From assembly GCA_002021875.1 (NCBI GenBank), contig CP018627.1:3162001-3226000 (forward strand): a stretch of DNA of 64,000 nucleotides, read 5' to 3'. Under the pieces are notes generated by a model. The model was not told the DNA's origin. It ran no database searches and saw only the letters and a list, made by a program, of their open reading frames with translations. Made by a program: the position numbers and the translations under genes. The stretch's first letter is position 1. Each line of letters opens with the position of its first letter. The DNA is from Streptomyces hygroscopicus. Its GTDB lineage: Bacteria; Actinomycetota; Actinomycetes; Streptomycetales; Streptomycetaceae. Below are positions 1 to 10,463 of the stretch, in pieces.

Positions 1-165
1 CGACCGCCGTCCCCCATGCGTACCCGTTGAGTACCCGCGTTTCGCACGGGGTGTGCGCCGGTGACTCACACACCACCCCCACACACGCTCCCGCACTACC
101 TGTGCATGCGCTTGACTCGGAGCGTTACCACTGCACGGACGTTACATCCGGAAGGGGATCAACCC

Positions 166-423
166 GTGACCACCGAGCCCGAGCAAGCCGCGTTAGCCGT
201 GGAGCTCGCGGAATTACGCCGGTCCGTCGACGTGGGCTTCACCCGCGTCGACGGCCGGCTCGCCCTGCTCGACCACCGAGGAGAACAGGCTGAGGAGGAC
301 GTGAACCAACTGGGCGGGCGGATGCGGATCCTGGAGCACGGACGCTGGCCGCTGCCCTCCATCGCCGCCCTGACCGGGGTATCCGCCCTGGCCCTGGCGA
401 TATGGCAGGCAGCGGGACACTAG
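166..423 (+). CDS. Small coiled-coil/C-terminal membrane anchor protein
   Basis: An 85-residue protein of unknown function. I chose the GTG at 166 because GGAAGGGG lies just upstream; a longer open frame from 61 has no ribosome site and poor coding character. Residues 1-60 are charged and heptad-like (ELRRSVDVGF, QAEEDVNQLGGRM), and residues 62-80 form one hydrophobic helix (IAALTGVSALALAIW). This is the layout of small phage-type or holin-like coiled-coil membrane proteins common in Streptomyces. Two TTA codons (codons 10 and 17) in so short a gene are unusual here and point to bldA-dependent translation or acquired DNA. Function not assigned. Confidence 0.6.
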   Translation: MTTEPEQAALAVELAELRRSVDVGFTRVDGRLALLDHRGEQAEEDVNQLGGRMRILEHGRWPLPSIAALTGVSALALAIWQAAGH

Positions 424-447
424 CGCCGGTGCGGACGGCGGCCCGGC

Positions 448-1011
448 CTACCCGAGCCTGATGTGGTGGAGCAGCAGCAGCGCCGCCGCCATGTTGGCCG
501 CGGGCACCTCACCGCGTGCGACCAGGTCGGGCACCATCTTCAGCGGCACCCACTCGCGGCGGTCCGACTCGAAGTCGTCCTCCGGGTGCCCGACGTACGA
601 TGCCTCCTCGGCCCAGTAGATGTGGTGCCGTGCGTCGGTGAGCCCGTTGGACGGCTCGACGGAGAGGAGATGGCGCAGCGGGCCGGGGCGCCAGCCGGTC
701 TCCTCCTCCATCTCCCGGGCCGCGGCGTCGGCGATGTCCTCACCGTCCTCGACGACGCCCGCGGCCAGCTCCCAGCCCCAGGCGTCGGTGATGAACCGGT
801 GGCGCCACAGCAGCAGCACCTCGTTGGCCGCGTTCACCACCGTGGCCACGGCCACGGGACGGAGCCGGATCAGATAGTGGTCCAGATGGCGCCCGTCGGG
901 GAGCCGGACATCGGCGAGGTTGACCCGGAACCATCGGTTCTCGTACACGGTCCGCTCCCTGAGGTTCTTCCATCGCACTGTCAGCCACCTTTCGTCGAAA
1001 CGGGAGGCCAT
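448..1011 (-). CDS. Nudix hydrolase
   Basis: A 187-residue cytosolic Nudix-family hydrolase. The Nudix box lies at residues 85-107 and matches GX5EX7REUXEEXGU exactly (G85, E91, R99-E100, E103-E104, G106), so the Mg-binding catalytic helix should be intact. The family cleaves nucleoside diphosphates linked to another moiety. The preceding strand (RPVAVATVVNAANEVLLLW) and the NDP-sugar-pyrophosphatase-like spacing suggest an ADP-sugar-type substrate, but this is inference. It lies 48 bp downstream of the TPR regulator on the same strand and could be cotranscribed with it. Confidence 0.88.
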   Translation of the reverse strand: MASRFDERWLTVRWKNLRERTVYENRWFRVNLADVRLPDGRHLDHYLIRLRPVAVATVVNAANEVLLLWRHRFITDAWGWELAAGVVEDGEDIADAAAREMEEETGWRPGPLRHLLSVEPSNGLTDARHHIYWAEEASYVGHPEDDFESDRREWVPLKMVPDLVARGEVPAANMAAALLLLHHIRLG

Positions 1012-1059
1012 GGTGGGCCACCCGCTGACGAGAGTGCGGACCGCGAGCGGAACCGCTGG

Positions 1060-2397
1060 TCACAGAGGAACGCGCAGTGCCCCGTCGATGAGCGCGGCGG
1101 CCTCGGCTGTCGCGGCGCTTCCGCTGGCCGCGAGGTGCTCCCGTACCGCCCGCAACCGGTCGCGTAACCGCTGGGACTCCATGCCCCGCGCGCGCTCGGT
1201 CATCTCCACCGCCGTGGCGCCCGCCCGGTCCACGTCCCCCTGACGCAGCTCGATATGGGTGAGCATGGCGAGCCGGTGCACCCGGCCCCGGTCGTGCGCG
1301 GGGGTGCCGACCGCGGCGGTGGCGTGCTCGCGGGCGCCGCCGAGGTCGCCGAGGCTCAGCAGCGCCTCGGCCACCTGGACGTTCACCAGACCCGGCTGCA
1401 CATAGCCGGTCTCGTCGGGCTCCTGGCCCGGTCTGATCCGGTCGGCGGCGGTCTCGGCGCGCCGGATGCAGGACAGCGCCCCGGCGCCGTCGCCGAGCCG
1501 GGCGTACGCCTTGGCCTGCATGGCGTAGAGGTCGGCGGCGAGCGCGGGGGTGATCTGGGAGCCCGCGGCGCGCAGCGCCGATTCGGCGAAGGCGACCGCC
1601 TGCCGGTACTCCTTCATGAAGAGGGACTGGTTGACCAGCAGCGCTATGACGTAGGCGCCCAGGCCCCGGTCGCCACTGGCCTTGGCGAGCCGCAGCGCCT
1701 GGTGGAAGTAGCGCTGAGCCAGGCCGTGCGTATTGGAGTCGTACGCGCAGATCCCGGCGATGGCCACCAGGCCGCCGGTCGCCCGGTGCAGTTGGCGGCC
1801 GGTGTCGTCGGCGTAGCTGCCGCGCAGCAGCGGTGCGGCCTCGGAGTTGAGGAACCCCACCACCCGGGTCCGGGTCGCGACGCCGCCGGCCTTGCGGTAC
1901 ATCTGCTCGTAGTGGGCGCGGGCGGCGCGCAGCGTCTCGATGTCGGTCATGCTGACCCGGGTCAGACCGCGCCGGGAGACATCGGAGTCCTCGGGAGGGT
2001 TCTCCCACTCCCACACCGGGATGACGGCGGGGGTGCCGGTGACCGCCGGGGCCTCGACGACATGGGGGCGCTGCTGCTCGTCGGAACGCCACAGCGCGGT
2101 GGCGCGCTCGACGAATCCGGAGAGCGGGGTGGCGGGCCCCCGGCGGCTGCCGGGGGTGCCGAGGCCGATGTCATCCAGGGTGAGGGCACGGTGCAGCCGC
2201 TCGCCCAGCACCTCGCAGATGAGGTCCGGCACCTGGCCGCGCGGCCGCTGGCCCTTCAGCCACCGGGCCACCGCGGTGTGTTCGTACCGCAGCTTCATCC
2301 CCCGGGCCCGGCCTGCCTCATTGACATGGGCGGCCAGTCCGGCGTGGGAGACTCCGGCCTCGTCGAGCACGGAGTCGAGCAGTGTATTGGGCTCCAT
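1060..2397 (-). CDS. NsdA/NsdB-like TPR transcriptional regulator
   Basis: A 445-residue regulator. Residues 1-75 form a divergent helix-turn-helix region (AGLAAHVNEAGRARG followed by TAVARWLKGQRPRG). Residues 150-420 are alpha-helical and TPR-like, with repeats such as GLAQRYFHQALRLAKASGD and EYRQAVAFAESALRAAG. This architecture is shared by Streptomyces proteins that repress or time development and antibiotic production (the NsdA type). The gene has an in-frame TTA leucine codon at 1165-1167, predicting dependence on bldA tRNA. It sits downstream of a gene-free, repeat-rich gap. The exact target is unknown. Confidence 0.7.
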   Translation of the reverse strand: MEPNTLLDSVLDEAGVSHAGLAAHVNEAGRARGMKLRYEHTAVARWLKGQRPRGQVPDLICEVLGERLHRALTLDDIGLGTPGSRRGPATPLSGFVERATALWRSDEQQRPHVVEAPAVTGTPAVIPVWEWENPPEDSDVSRRGLTRVSMTDIETLRAARAHYEQMYRKAGGVATRTRVVGFLNSEAAPLLRGSYADDTGRQLHRATGGLVAIAGICAYDSNTHGLAQRYFHQALRLAKASGDRGLGAYVIALLVNQSLFMKEYRQAVAFAESALRAAGSQITPALAADLYAMQAKAYARLGDGAGALSCIRRAETAADRIRPGQEPDETGYVQPGLVNVQVAEALLSLGDLGGAREHATAAVGTPAHDRGRVHRLAMLTHIELRQGDVDRAGATAVEMTERARGMESQRLRDRLRAVREHLAASGSAATAEAAALIDGALRVPL

Positions 2398-3239
2398 CTC
2401 GCCCTCCCGAAACGCTCGGTGGCGCCAGCGTAGTGGAGGGGGATTCGCACGGGGTGTGAACGGGCGGGGCGGGGTGGGCCGTTGGCGCGGCGTGCAGGGG
2501 GGTGTCCAGCGGGTTTTTCCCCGCCCCGCCCCTTCCCGTCACCAGGGGCTCCACCCCTGTACCCCGGGGGGCGGGGTGGAGCCCCGGCTGGGGAGGGGAC
2601 GGGGCAGGTCTGGGAGCAGCCTGCCCGCCGGGGCCCGTTGCCAGGGACTTCGCCCCTGGACGCCGGGGGCTGGGGCGGAGCCCCGGTTGGGGAAGGGGCG
2701 GGGTGGGGAGCAGCCCGCCCGCCGCGTCCGTTGCCAGGGCCTCGCCCCTGGACGCGGAGTTTGGGGCGGAGCCCTGCCACGTGGCGGAGCCGCATATCGA
2801 TGCTGCGGGAAGGGGCGGGGCGGGGGCAGCCTGCCCACCCGTGCCTGTTGCCAGGGGCCTCGCCTCTGGGCCCCGGGGTCTGGGGCGGGGCCCCACCGCG
2901 TGGCGGAGCCGCATATCGATGCTGCGGGAAGGGGTGGGGCGGGGCGGGGCGGGGGCAGCCTGCCCACCCGTGCCTGTTGCCAGGGGCCTCGCCTCTGGGC
3001 CCCGGGGTCTGGGGCGGGGCCCCACCGCGTGGCGGAGCCGCATATCGATGCTGCGGGAAGGGGTGGGGCGGGACGGGGCGGGGGCAGCCTGCCCACCCGT
3101 GCCTGTTGCCAGGGGCCTCGCCTCTGGGCCCCGGGGTCTGGGGCGGGGCCCCACCGCGTGGCGGAGCCGCATATGAAGGGGCGGGGAGGGGAACAGCCCG
3201 CCGCAGGCGTCAAGATCCGCCGGACATCCCCTAGCCCCC
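2398..3239. other. Gene-free GC-rich repeat gap
   Basis: I see no convincing gene here; the apparent open frames on both strands follow the repeat period. The left part (about 2540-2790) has diverged units built on GGGGCTCCACCCC / GGGGTGGAGCCCC-type inverted repeats. The right part (2770-3180) has near-identical tandem units listed separately. The gap separates the start of the TPR regulator from the stop codon of the phosphatase gene, so it must hold the regulator promoter close to 2400. Confidence 0.75.
2791..3173. repeat. 119/129-bp tandem repeat, three units plus a partial
   Basis: The word CGCATATCGATGCTGCGGG begins at 2791, 2910 and 3039, and CGCATAT recurs at 3168, giving spacings of 119, 129 and 129 bp. 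The second and third units differ by a single base by eye. The first lacks ten bases of the G-rich tract. Each unit contains CCAGGGGCCTCGCCTCTGG and GGGGCGGGGCCCC segments able to fold. Such close identity implies recent tandem duplication. Confidence 0.9.
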
Positions 3240-4457
3240 CTAGCCCCGGTTGGCGTCGGCGGCCGGGCGGGTGAGGGCCGTGGTGGCGGACAGCGGGCAG
3301 CGGTCGAAGCGCAGCGCGAGCAGCGCGACATCATCGGCGAGCCGCCCGCCGGTGTGACGCAGCAGCGCCGAGCGCACCCCCGCCACGACCGCCGCGGGGA
3401 CGAGCGGCCCGGGGCCCGCGGCCTCCGACAGGGCGCGGCGCAGGGGGAAGAACGTGCCGTGGGCGTCGCGCACGTCCTCGGCGCCGTCGGTGTGCAGCAC
3501 CAGCGTGTCGCCGACGCTCAGGGCGCTCCAGCGGGCGGTGGGAAGCTCGGCGGGGAGCGGGAAGAGGCCGAGCGGCGGCAGCACCTCACCGGGTGCGGTC
3601 TGCCGGGCCGTGGCCGGGCCGACCGGCTGTTCGTAGAGGCGGTACGGCCAGGGGTGGCCGCAGTTGAGGGCGGTGACCTCGCCGTCCGCGCCCACCTCCA
3701 GCAGCAGGACGGTCACGAACTCCTCGTCCACGTGGCTGTCCAGCGGGCACTCCTCGCTCGCGCGTGCCCGCAGATGGCGCTCCAGGGCGCGGTCGAGCCG
3801 CCGCAGCACCCCGCTGAGCAGGGGTTCCTCATGGGCGGCCTCACGGAAACTGCCGAGGACGGCGGCGACCGTGCCGATCGCGGCGAGGCCGTGCCCGCGC
3901 ACATCGCCCATGATGACGCGGACGCCGTACGGGGTGGCCAGCGCCTCGTAGAGATCGCCGCCGACGGCGGCGCCCCGGCTGGCCGAGAGATGGCCGCCCG
4001 CCAGCTCGATGCCCTCCAGCCGGGCGGGGAGCGGCCGCAGCACTACGTCCTGCGCGGCGGTGGCGACCGCCCGGAGCTGTTCCAGTTCACGGACCAGCCG
4101 CAGCTTGCGGCCCGCTGTGAGATAGCAGGCGACGGCCACGCCGAGGATGGCGCAACAGGTGACCAGGGCGGCGTGCGGCTCCTTCCCGTCGCCGTCGGGC
4201 TCCAGGGCGGTCGGAGGCGCGAGGGCGAACAGCAGGCCGGCGCCGCCGAGCAGCACGATGCATCTGCGGCGACCGCTGCTCGCGCAGGCGATGGCGGGTG
4301 CCGCGGCGAGGAGCGCGACGACCTCGGTGTGCTGCGGGGTCAGCAGCGCCCAGCAGATGGCGCCGAGCACCCACAGACAGGGAACCACGCGGGTGACCGC
4401 CCGTAGACTCCGTGCCCTCCGTACGAACGCGCCGCCGACTGCCGATGTCCCGATCAT
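3240..4457 (-). CDS. Membrane-anchored SpoIIE/PP2C-type serine phosphatase
   Basis: A 405-residue protein. I chose the ATG at 4457 because GGGGGCG precedes it; the open frame upstream is not convincing coding sequence. Residues 15-120 carry several hydrophobic segments (VVPCLWVLGAICWALL, VVALLAAAPAIACAS, ALVTCCAILGVAVACYL) and anchor the protein. Residues 150-400 are a PP2C/SpoIIE domain with the metal motifs AVGGDLYEA, GDVRGHGLAA, TDGAEDVRDA and ADDVALLALR. The family dephosphorylates anti-anti-sigma factors in partner-switching pathways. No anti-sigma gene adjoins it, so its partner is unknown. A possible small gene overlaps its start by four bases. Confidence 0.85.
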   Translation of the reverse strand: MIGTSAVGGAFVRRARSLRAVTRVVPCLWVLGAICWALLTPQHTEVVALLAAAPAIACASSGRRRCIVLLGGAGLLFALAPPTALEPDGDGKEPHAALVTCCAILGVAVACYLTAGRKLRLVRELEQLRAVATAAQDVVLRPLPARLEGIELAGGHLSASRGAAVGGDLYEALATPYGVRVIMGDVRGHGLAAIGTVAAVLGSFREAAHEEPLLSGVLRRLDRALERHLRARASEECPLDSHVDEEFVTVLLLEVGADGEVTALNCGHPWPYRLYEQPVGPATARQTAPGEVLPPLGLFPLPAELPTARWSALSVGDTLVLHTDGAEDVRDAHGTFFPLRRALSEAAGPGPLVPAAVVAGVRSALLRHTGGRLADDVALLALRFDRCPLSATTALTRPAADANRG

Positions 4458-4810
4458 GTGTCGCCCCCAACGCCGGCCAATGAGGCGGTCGGCCGGGCCC
4501 CTGGACGATCGATCCCGCGCGGGCCGTGCGACCGGCACGATTCTGGCGACAGCTCCTGCCAATTGGACCCGTCCCTTCCGGATCTCACCTGATCGGGTGA
4601 CCACGCCCCGGGCACCCACCCGAACACCCCACCGCCCCGCGGACGCGGTGTCGGCTGTTTGCCGTCCACCGGGACGACGCGGCTCGGGGCCACGGCCCCG
4701 AGTCCCGCACCCGTGGACCGCAGCCCCATCCCCGCCGGAATCGCCGACGACGCCCACCCCGCCACGGCGGTGGCGGCGCCCCACGCAAAGAGGAGCGGGC
4801 GACCGCGCAC
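4454..4810 (-). CDS. Possible small membrane protein upstream of the phosphatase
   Basis: A 118-codon frame starting at GTG 4810 with GAAGG just upstream and ending in an ATGA overlap with the phosphatase start. Residues 4-24 (RPLLFAWGAATAVAGWASSAI) look like a signal or anchor helix, and the next 45 codons have the high third-position GC of Streptomyces genes. The last 40 codons lose that bias, so the C-terminus could be frameshifted or the frame could be fortuitous. No family is recognised; the N-terminus faintly resembles sortase leaders. Confidence 0.3.
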   Translation of the reverse strand: MRGRPLLFAWGAATAVAGWASSAIPAGMGLRSTGAGLGAVAPSRVVPVDGKQPTPRPRGGGVFGWVPGAWSPDQVRSGRDGSNWQELSPESCRSHGPRGIDRPGARPTASLAGVGGDT

Positions 4811-4979
4811 CGAGCGGCCTTCACGTACCCACCGTGCCGTGGCGGGTGGCCGTGGCAGGGGGCGCGACGCGCGCTGTCTGCGCGGAAGCCCTCGCGGGCA
4901 GAGCCGGGGAGGAGGCAGACCGGCGGCAGGGGAACGGGGAGGCGCGTAAACCACCGCCCCGGGCCGCCCCGGCGGGTGG

Positions 4980-5289
4980 ACTGGCGTGCCGGGGGTGGGC
5001 TCGGCGGTGGGGCACGGCCCAGGGCGGGGCCGCCCCATCCGTGGCCACCGCAGCGACCGACCCGAGCCGGCACAGCGCATGCGCCCCGGGGCCCGGACGC
5101 GGGGATGGGGCGCAGCCCGAGTTGGGGGCGCCCCTCCGTGGCCATGGCGGCGCGAGGCGCGCCGCGCCCTGCCCCGGGCCCAAACGCAACCAGTGGGCGC
5201 AGCCCGAGTCGGGGCGCCCCCATGCGTGGCCACCGCGGCGACCGGCGCCGGCCGGCAGGCGCCTGGGCCGCCGTGGCGGGGTCCAGGCG
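4980..5289. repeat. Diverged intergenic repeats downstream of pheT
   Basis: Three related segments recur, built on GGGCGCAGCCCGAGT followed by GGGGCGCCCC and a CCGTGGCCA(C/T)CGC(A/G)GCGA-type tail (around 5030-5065, 5108-5150 and 5198-5245). They lie between the pheT terminator hairpin and the phosphatase upstream region. No gene is supported in this stretch. Confidence 0.6.
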
Positions 5290-5332
5290 CGGCGATGGGG
5301 CGCGCCCCGTTGTGGGGTGCGCCCCATCGCCG
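5290..5332 (-). terminator. pheT transcription terminator hairpin
   Basis: Nineteen-base arms (5290-5308 and 5314-5332) pair around a GTTGT loop with one G-T wobble. The arms include GGCGATGGGGCGC and GCGCCCCATCGCC. The hairpin starts 20 bp past the pheT stop. It has no T-tract, as is usual for Streptomyces terminators. Confidence 0.85.
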
Positions 5333-5351
5333 TGGTGGCAGCGAAAGCGGG

Positions 5352-7876
5352 TCAGGCTCCGCGGAGGGTGGCGCCCGTGCGGTTGGCGGCTGCCGATACC
5401 GCGGCGTCGCGGGATGTCGCGATCTCCTCGGCGGTCAGCGTGCGGTCCGGGGCGCGGAAGCGCAGCGCGTAGGCCAGCGACTTCCTGCCCTCGCCGAGCT
5501 GCTCACCGGTGAAGACGTCGAACAGGCGGAGGGATTCGAGCAGTTCGCCCGCGCCCTCGCGCAGCGCCGTCTCCACATCGGCCGCGGCGACCGAGGCGTC
5601 CACGGTCAGCGCGACGTCCTGGGTGGCCACCGGGAAGGTGGAGACATGGGGGGCCTCCACACCGCCGGTGCCGGCCTGCTCCAGGCGGTCGAGCTCGATC
5701 TCCATCGCGCAGGTGCGCTCGGCCAGGCCCAGGGCCTTGGTGACCCGCGGGTGGAGCTCTCCGGCGTTGCCGACGAGGATCTCCTCGCCGTCGACGACGG
5801 CCAGCAGCGCGGCGCAGCGGCCCGGGTGCCAGGGGTCCTGCTGGTCCTGGCGGACGATCAGCTCGGCCCCCGCCTCACGGGCCACGATCCGGCCCGCCTC
5901 GACGGCGTCGGCCCAGCTCACCGGGGTGCCCTTGCCCCACCAGCCGGCCTGCTCACGGTCGCCCGCGAGGACGACGGCGACGCGGCGCGGCTGGTGCGGC
6001 AGCGCGGCGTTGAGCCCGGCGATCTCCTCGTCGGTGGGACGGCGGTCGACGGGGAGGGTGGCCGCGGCCGGCTCGTGGCCGGTGGCGCGGAAGACCAGGC
6101 CCGTCTCGAAGAGCGCGAGGTCGTGCTCGCCGCGCCCGGCGTTGCGGCGCAGCGCGCCGAGCAGCCCGGGCAGCAGCGTCGTACGGAGCGCGGGCTCGGC
6201 GTCGGAGAGCGGGTTGACCAGCCGGACCAGATCGCGCCGCGGGTCGTCCGCGGCCAGCCCGAACTGGTCGAGGGCCTCCTCGCCGATGAACGGGTAGTTC
6301 AGCGCCTCGACGTAGCCGGCTCCGGCCAGCGCCCGGCCGACCCGCCGGTGCAGCCGCTGACGCTCGGTCAGCCCGCGCCCGGCGGGCGGCCGGGGCAGCG
6401 TCGAGGGGAGGTTCTCGTACCCCTCGAGCCGGATGACCTCCTCGGCCAGGTCGTTGGGGTCGGTGAGGTCGGGCCGCCAGCTCGGGACGGTGACCGTGAG
6501 GTCGTCGGCGCCGTAGACATCGCAGCCGATCTGCTGCAGCCGGCGCACCACGGTCTCGCGGCCGTAGGACACCCCCGCGACCTTGTCCGGGTGGTCGGCG
6601 GGCAGCGTGATGGTGTGCGGTGCGCTGGGCGCGATGATCTCGGTGACGCCCACCTCGGCGGTGCCGCCCGCGAGCAGCACCAGCAGGTCGACGGTGCGCT
6701 GCGCCGCCGCCGAGGTGGCCTCGGGGTCGACACCGCGCTCGAACCGCCGGGACGCCTCGGAGGACAGCTTGTGGCGGCGGGCGGTGCGGGCGACCGAGAC
6801 GGGGGCGAAGTGGGCCGCCTCGATGACGACCTCGGTGGTGCCCGCCACCTGGCCGGTCTCCGCGTCGGCGGTGGCGTCCGCGATCTCGGTGTTGGCGCCG
6901 CCCATGACACCGGCGAGGCCGATGGGCCCGCTCTCGTCGGTGATGACGAGGTCCTCGGCGTCCAGAACGCGCTGGGTGCCGTCGAGGGTGGTGAGCTTCT
7001 CGCCCGGCTGAGCGCGGCGCACGCCGATCGTCCCGTTGATCCGGGAGCGGTCGTAGGCGTGCAGCGGCTGGCCCAGTTCGAGCATCACGTAGTTGGTGAT
7101 GTCGACCGCGAGCGAGACCGGGCGCATCCCGGCCTTCTGCAGCCGGCGCTCGAGCCAGATCGGGGAGTGCGCCTCGGGGTCGAGCCCGGTGACGGTGCGG
7201 GCGGTGAAGCGGTCGCAGCCGATCGGGTCGGTGACCTGGACGGGGTAGCCGTGGCTGCTCGGCGCGGGCACGTCGATCAGGGCCGGGTCGCGCAGCGGCA
7301 GCTCGTAGGCGGTCGCGGTCTCACGGGCGACACCGCGCATCGACAGGCAGTAGCCCCGGTCCGGGGTGACGGCGATGTCGAGGACCTCGTCGACCAGCTC
7401 CAGCAGCTCGATGGCGTCGGTGCCGACCTCGTACTCCGGCGGCAGGACGATGATGCCGTCGTGATCGTCGGACATGCCCAGCTCGCTGGCGGAGCAGATC
7501 ATGCCCTCGGAGGTCTTGCCGTAGGTCTTGCGCGCGGAGATCGCGAAGCCGCCGGGCAGTTCGGCGCCGGGCAGCACGACCACGACCTTGTCGCCGACGG
7601 CGAAGTTCCGGGCTCCGCAGACGATGTTCTGCGGCTCACCGGTGCCGTTGGCCCGGCCGACGTCCACGGTGCAGAAGCGGATCGGCTTCTTGAAGCCCTC
7701 CAGCTCCTCGATGGTCAGCACCTGCCCGACGACCAGGGGGCCCTTGAGGCCGGCGCCGAGCTGCTCGACCGTCTCGACCTCGAGCCCGGCCGAGACGAGT
7801 TTGGCCTGTACGTCACGGCCGGTCTCACCGGCGGGCAGGTCGACGTACTCCCGCAGCCAAGAAAGCGGGACCCGCA

Positions 7877-7877
<1 letters not shown>
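5352..7877 (-). CDS. pheT: Phenylalanyl-tRNA synthetase beta subunit
   Basis: An 841-residue cytosolic subunit of the alpha2-beta2 enzyme that charges tRNA-Phe. Residues 40-160 form the tRNA-binding EMAP-like domain ([24 protein letters not shown]). The B3/B4 editing region and B5 domain follow, with the class II-like catalytic fold in the second half and a C-terminal anticodon-binding (ferredoxin-fold) domain ending in [16 protein letters not shown]. Length and order match the family. Its ATG overlaps the pheS stop by one base (TGATG), so the two are translationally coupled. A large antisense frame over this gene is a compositional shadow. Confidence 0.97.
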
Positions 7878-9046
<1,169 letters not shown>

Positions 9047-9082
9047 ACCCGGCTGCGCGACCCCGGCTCGACTGGCTGCGAC

Positions 9083-9096
9083 CGCTGCGCCCCGTG
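9083..9096 (-). other. Stretch of the histidine-kinase/pheS gap without a recognised site
   Basis: The 9047-9219 stretch holds the pheS upstream region. Apart from a possible -10 hexamer (9125-9130) and a weak CGGGG-TCCG-CCCCG hairpin (9183-9196) that could end the kinase transcript, nothing else is recognised. Confidence 0.3.
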
Positions 9097-9219
9097 CAAG
9101 GGACGCCAAAGGTGCCAAAGCCCGAGTCTAAGGGGCGCGGGAGGGGTGTTGTTCCGGGGGACGCCGCTCGGCGGCCGCCGCGCGGGGTCCGCCCCGTGCC
9201 GGAGAAGCCCGCGGGCGGC

Positions 9220-10431
9220 TCAGGCCAGATAGGCCGGGGTGCCCACGGGCAGGATAAATCGGAACTCCGCGCCGCCGCCGCGGGCCCGGTCGACGGTGAT
9301 CGTCCCGCCGTGCGCCTCGACGATGCCCTTGACGATGTAGAGCCCGAGGCCGGTGCCGCCGCGCTTGCTGCCCCGCCAGAAGCGGGTGAAGACACGGCTC
9401 ATCGACTCCTCCGGGATACCGGGGCCTTCGTCGCTCACGGTGACGGCGGTCCTTTCGACAGGGGGGCCCTCCACGACCGGCTTGGCCGGTGTCGCGGGCG
9501 CTATATCAATGGTGACCGTTCCCTCGCCGTGGCGCACCGCGTTTTCCAGCAGGTTGCCCAGCACCTGATCGATCTTGTCCGGATCGGCCCACAGCCTGGG
9601 CAGCGGCCCCCTGGCCCTGATCAGGAACCGCTCGGCGGTGTGCCCGGCCGCGGTGAGCGCCTGCACATGGCGGCGGACGGCGGCGGCGAGGTCGACCGGC
9701 TGGCGGCGCACCTCCAGGCGGCCGGAGTCGATCCGGGAGATGTCCAGCAGCTCGGCGATCAGCCGGGTGACCCGGTTGGCGTCGGCGTCGACGGTCTCCA
9801 GCATCAGCCGCTTCTGGTCGTCGGTGAACCGCTCCCATTTGGCCAGCAGGGTGGCCGTGAACCCCTTCACGGACGTCAGCGGCGAGCGCAGCTCATGGGC
9901 GACGGTCGCGATCAGCTCGGCATGGCTGCGCTCGGTACGGCGGCGGGCCTCGGTGCCGCGCAGGCAGACCACCACCCGGCGCACCGGTCCGGTCGGCCGC
10001 TCGCGCACATAGCGGGCCGAGACGAGCACCTCGCGCCCGCCCGGCAGCAGCAGATTCCGCTCGGGCTGACCGGCCCGGATGGCCAGCCCTCCATACGGAT
10101 CGGTCAGCGCCCACCAGCGCCGGCCGTCCAGGTCCTCTAACGGCAGGGCCACCTCGAGCCGGCGGCCGATCGCGTCCGCGGGGTCGGTGGCGGTGATCCG
10201 GGCCGCCGCCGCGTTGAAGCACGTGACCAGGCCGGTCTCATCGGCCACCACCAGGCCGTCGGGCAGATCGTCGGGATGCGGCGCGAATCCGTCCGGCGCG
10301 CCGCCGGGCAGGCCGGGGCCCGCCCCGGTGGACGAGAGGTCGCGCCCCCCGCCGAGCGGCCCTGTTCCGGGCGGCCCTGCTCCGGGCGCATGGGCGTCGG
10401 CCGCCCTGGCGCCGGAGGTCCTGACGTCCAT
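9220..10431 (-). CDS. Soluble PAS-domain sensor histidine kinase
   Basis: A 403-residue kinase. The start at 10431 is set by GGGAGGGGG upstream. Residues 1-45 are Ala/Gly/Pro-rich, residues 50-155 form a PAS domain (DGLVVADETGLVTCFNAAAARIT), and the HisKA helix carries the phospho-acceptor His179 (ATVAHELRSPLTS). The ATPase domain has the N box NLLENAVRHGEG, G1 DEGPGIP and G2 GGTGLGLYIVKG. There are no membrane segments, so the signal is probably cytoplasmic. No response regulator adjoins it, making it an orphan kinase. Codon 98 is TTA (10138-10140), so full expression should need the bldA tRNA. Confidence 0.9.
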   Translation of the reverse strand: MDVRTSGARAADAHAPGAGPPGTGPLGGGRDLSSTGAGPGLPGGAPDGFAPHPDDLPDGLVVADETGLVTCFNAAAARITATDPADAIGRRLEVALPLEDLDGRRWWALTDPYGGLAIRAGQPERNLLLPGGREVLVSARYVRERPTGPVRRVVVCLRGTEARRRTERSHAELIATVAHELRSPLTSVKGFTATLLAKWERFTDDQKRLMLETVDADANRVTRLIAELLDISRIDSGRLEVRRQPVDLAAAVRRHVQALTAAGHTAERFLIRARGPLPRLWADPDKIDQVLGNLLENAVRHGEGTVTIDIAPATPAKPVVEGPPVERTAVTVSDEGPGIPEESMSRVFTRFWRGSKRGGTGLGLYIVKGIVEAHGGTITVDRARGGGAEFRFILPVGTPAYLA

Positions 10432-10463
10432 CCCCACACCCCCTCCCAGAGGGGGCAACCCTA

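Noticed and set aside
2482..3234. Overlapping Gly/Pro/Arg-rich frames in the repeat gap
   Set aside because: They follow the 119/129-bp DNA period in several frames on both strands, so they are repeat artefacts rather than genes.
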